Assembly (NCBI GenBank): GCA_964344305.1
Contig: CAYFMT010000009.1
Span: 1 to 64,000 of the forward strand
Origin: JABMOV01 sp964344305
GTDB taxonomy: Bacteria; Fidelibacterota; Marinisomatia; Marinisomatales; JABMOV01
Reading direction: 5' to 3'
DNA: 64,000 nucleotides
The position numbers and the translations under genes were made by a program. Shown here one piece after another: positions 62,683 to 64,000 of this stretch. The notes beneath the pieces were generated by a model, which made no database searches, was not told where the DNA came from, and saw only the letters and a program-made list of their open reading frames with translations. Numbering within the stretch: position 1 is the stretch's first letter; each line of letters begins with the position of its first letter.

Positions 62683-63918
62683 GTGATCCGTTTTCTGATT
62701 CTCATTATTATCATCGCTCTGTCTGGGTGTGACCAGAAGAATGAAAATGCCAACGATATATCCACATTGATCCTTATTTCAATGGATGGGTTCCGTTGGG
62801 ATTATGTTGATCGAACAGATACACCACATTTTGATTATCTCATAGAAAACGGGGTAAAGGCTGAAGCACTTATTCCTGTATACCCTACATATACATTTCC
62901 CAATCACTTATCAATTGTAACAGGTCAATACCCTGAAAATCATGGAATTATTTCCAACACGATGTGGGATACTGTTTATAATGAATGGTATTACATTGGA
63001 GAAGGTTCAGACCCGGTACAGGATGGCAAGTGGTATGAAGCTGAACCCATCTGGAATACAGTTGAAAAACACGGGAAGAAATCAGCCATTTATCATTGGC
63101 CAGGAAGTGAAGCAGAGATCTTGGGTAGTAGACCTTCAACATATTTTGTCTATGAGAATTCATCAACCAATACCATGAAAACGGAACAGGTTCTCTCCTG
63201 GCTTGATCAATCGGAACCTGAACGTCCATCTTTCATTGCCACGTACTTCAATGATGCGAACTATTACGGTCATCGATCAGATGTGGAAAGCTCATCCATG
63301 GATACAGTCATCCAGGGACTGGATGATGATCTGGGGTTGCTTTTATCGGGGCTGGATGAGTTGAATATTCTTGATAAAGTACATATCATGATAGTGTCTG
63401 ATCACGGTATGGTCAATTATCATGAAGACAAAGTTATATTTCTGGATGACCATATCAATTTCAACTGGTTGTACAGATACCATCTTGGACCGGCACCCAT
63501 GTTTTTCCCCTACCCAGACTATATGGACTCTGTCTATCTTTCTCTAAAGGATGCTCACCCAAACCTGGCTATTTACGAGAAAGAGGAAATACCCGAAGAC
63601 CTGCACTATAGCAACCATAGGAGAATCTATCCCATAGTAGGCATTCTTGATGAAGGATGGTTGCTCACCACCCATCCGTATTTTGAAGAGGACGGCTTTG
63701 GAGGGGATTATATTGCATCCCATGGATATCATCCCCAATATGATAGTATGCAAGGAATATGTATTGCCTTTGGTCCTGCATTTAAAAAGGGTGTTTCTGT
63801 ACCAAAAATTGAAAACATTCATTTGGTTGAATTGATGGCAAAAGTGTTGGATGTTGATCCTGTAGAGAATAATGGATCTTTGAATGAATCATCAGATTGG
63901 TTTAAAGATATTTGGTAG
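62683..63918 (+). CDS. Ectonucleotide pyrophosphatase/phosphodiesterase-like lipoprotein
   Basis: 411 residues. The lipoprotein signal ends at L-S-G-C (Cys16). ISMDGFRWDYV holds the first metal Asp (35), PTYTFPNHLSIVTGQYPENHG the nucleophile Thr (71), and later IVSDHGMVNYHED and SHGYHP the other metal ligands, matching the NPP branch of the alkaline phosphatase superfamily. It would cleave phosphodiester or pyrophosphate bonds of nucleotides or lipids at the cell envelope. The start is GTG 62683 with GAGG upstream. The last 82 bases of the window show nothing else. Confidence 0.9.
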   Translation: MIRFLILIIIIALSGCDQKNENANDISTLILISMDGFRWDYVDRTDTPHFDYLIENGVKAEALIPVYPTYTFPNHLSIVTGQYPENHGIISNTMWDTVYNEWYYIGEGSDPVQDGKWYEAEPIWNTVEKHGKKSAIYHWPGSEAEILGSRPSTYFVYENSSTNTMKTEQVLSWLDQSEPERPSFIATYFNDANYYGHRSDVESSSMDTVIQGLDDDLGLLLSGLDELNILDKVHIMIVSDHGMVNYHEDKVIFLDDHINFNWLYRYHLGPAPMFFPYPDYMDSVYLSLKDAHPNLAIYEKEEIPEDLHYSNHRRIYPIVGILDEGWLLTTHPYFEEDGFGGDYIASHGYHPQYDSMQGICIAFGPAFKKGVSVPKIENIHLVELMAKVLDVDPVENNGSLNESSDWFKDIW

Positions 63919-64000
63919 AAATATTTTGATTCAATCAATATTCCTGTTTAACACATTTTGATGCCAGGTTGAAACTATTTGATCAGTTTCTGTATATTAA

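Noticed and set aside
62421..62732. Open frames of about 100 and 66 residues across the decayed tRNA copy and GIY-YIG remnant.
   Set aside because: They read through tRNA-derived hairpins and only part of a broken GIY-YIG frame; the sequence is better explained as pseudogenes.

Overview
The window looks like a chromosomal segment of a diderm bacterium of the Fibrobacteres-Chlorobi-Bacteroidetes (FCB) side of the tree, most plausibly a Marinimicrobia (SAR406)-like lineage. The reasons are two secreted proteins ending in YPNPFN-type type-IX-like sorting domains, an M14 peptidase with a dockerin-like tail, a fused E1 alpha-beta 2-oxoacid dehydrogenase, a Wzi-like outer-membrane protein and lipoproteins. 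The phylum is an inference; there is no rRNA here.

Layout. (1) 1-15570: an AT-rich polysaccharide island, all on the + strand and mostly overlapping genes. It holds a formyltransferase-like gene cut by the window edge, a Gfo/Idh/MocA oxidoreductase, an SDR, a capsule-synthesis-like protein, a sulfotransferase, a flippase, two hexapeptide acyltransferases, an HddA/HddC-like pair for activated heptose, four glycosyltransferases and a Wzy-like polymerase. Many genes start with TTG inside the preceding gene. (2) 15573-23186: less AT-rich genes continuing the same theme: a two-domain oxidoreductase, a glucuronyl C5-epimerase homologue, a WbuB-like glycosyltransferase, a Wzi-like protein and a WecA/MraY-family initiating transferase. 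(3) 23312-26603: a small exported protein, HemW and a GroES-like protein, separated by repeat-filled intergenic DNA (degenerate TCACGAT-type words, TGTCATTGCGAG elements, a C-rich tract). (4) 26604-35421: GNAT, an MsbA-like ABC exporter, and a cluster of three CDP-glycerol glycerophosphotransferase-like proteins, one CDP-alcohol phosphatidyltransferase and two LicC-like nucleotidyltransferases, with one sulfotransferase on the opposite strand. This reads as synthesis of a phosphodiester-linked surface polymer. (5) 35431-40581: DUF1015, malic enzyme MaeB, citrate synthase. (6) 40563-46704: M14 and S8 peptidases, a T9SS-tailed protein, a lipoprotein. (7) 46688-52070: flavin reductase, a hypothetical, MBL hydrolase, DUF309, a receiver-like protein, endonuclease III, a QueD/PTPS-family protein, a queuosine-precursor transporter family protein, FolE. 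(8) 52101-59109: an lpd-lipB-E1-E2-methyltransferase-lipA operon for a lipoate-dependent 2-oxoacid dehydrogenase. (9) 59125-63918: a small diheme cytochrome, Lon, a tRNA-Val locus, and an NPP-type phosphodiesterase lipoprotein.

The most unusual part is 61943-62640. An intact tRNA-Val(UAC) runs directly into a GIY-YIG nuclease gene whose ATG begins with the last A of the tRNA CCA. It is flanked by two decayed tRNA-Val copies in which whole hairpin arms have been replaced by a different short hairpin (TCCCGACA...TGTCGGGA), and the downstream copy is again followed by a decayed GIY-YIG gene in the same arrangement. The same hairpin occurs alone in the intergenic DNA near 23.96 kb. I read this as a tRNA-associated small mobile module.

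I could not assign promoters with confidence. Only one clear intrinsic terminator was seen, after the gene ending at 23839. No rRNA, CRISPR array, IS transposase, prophage or replication origin was seen.
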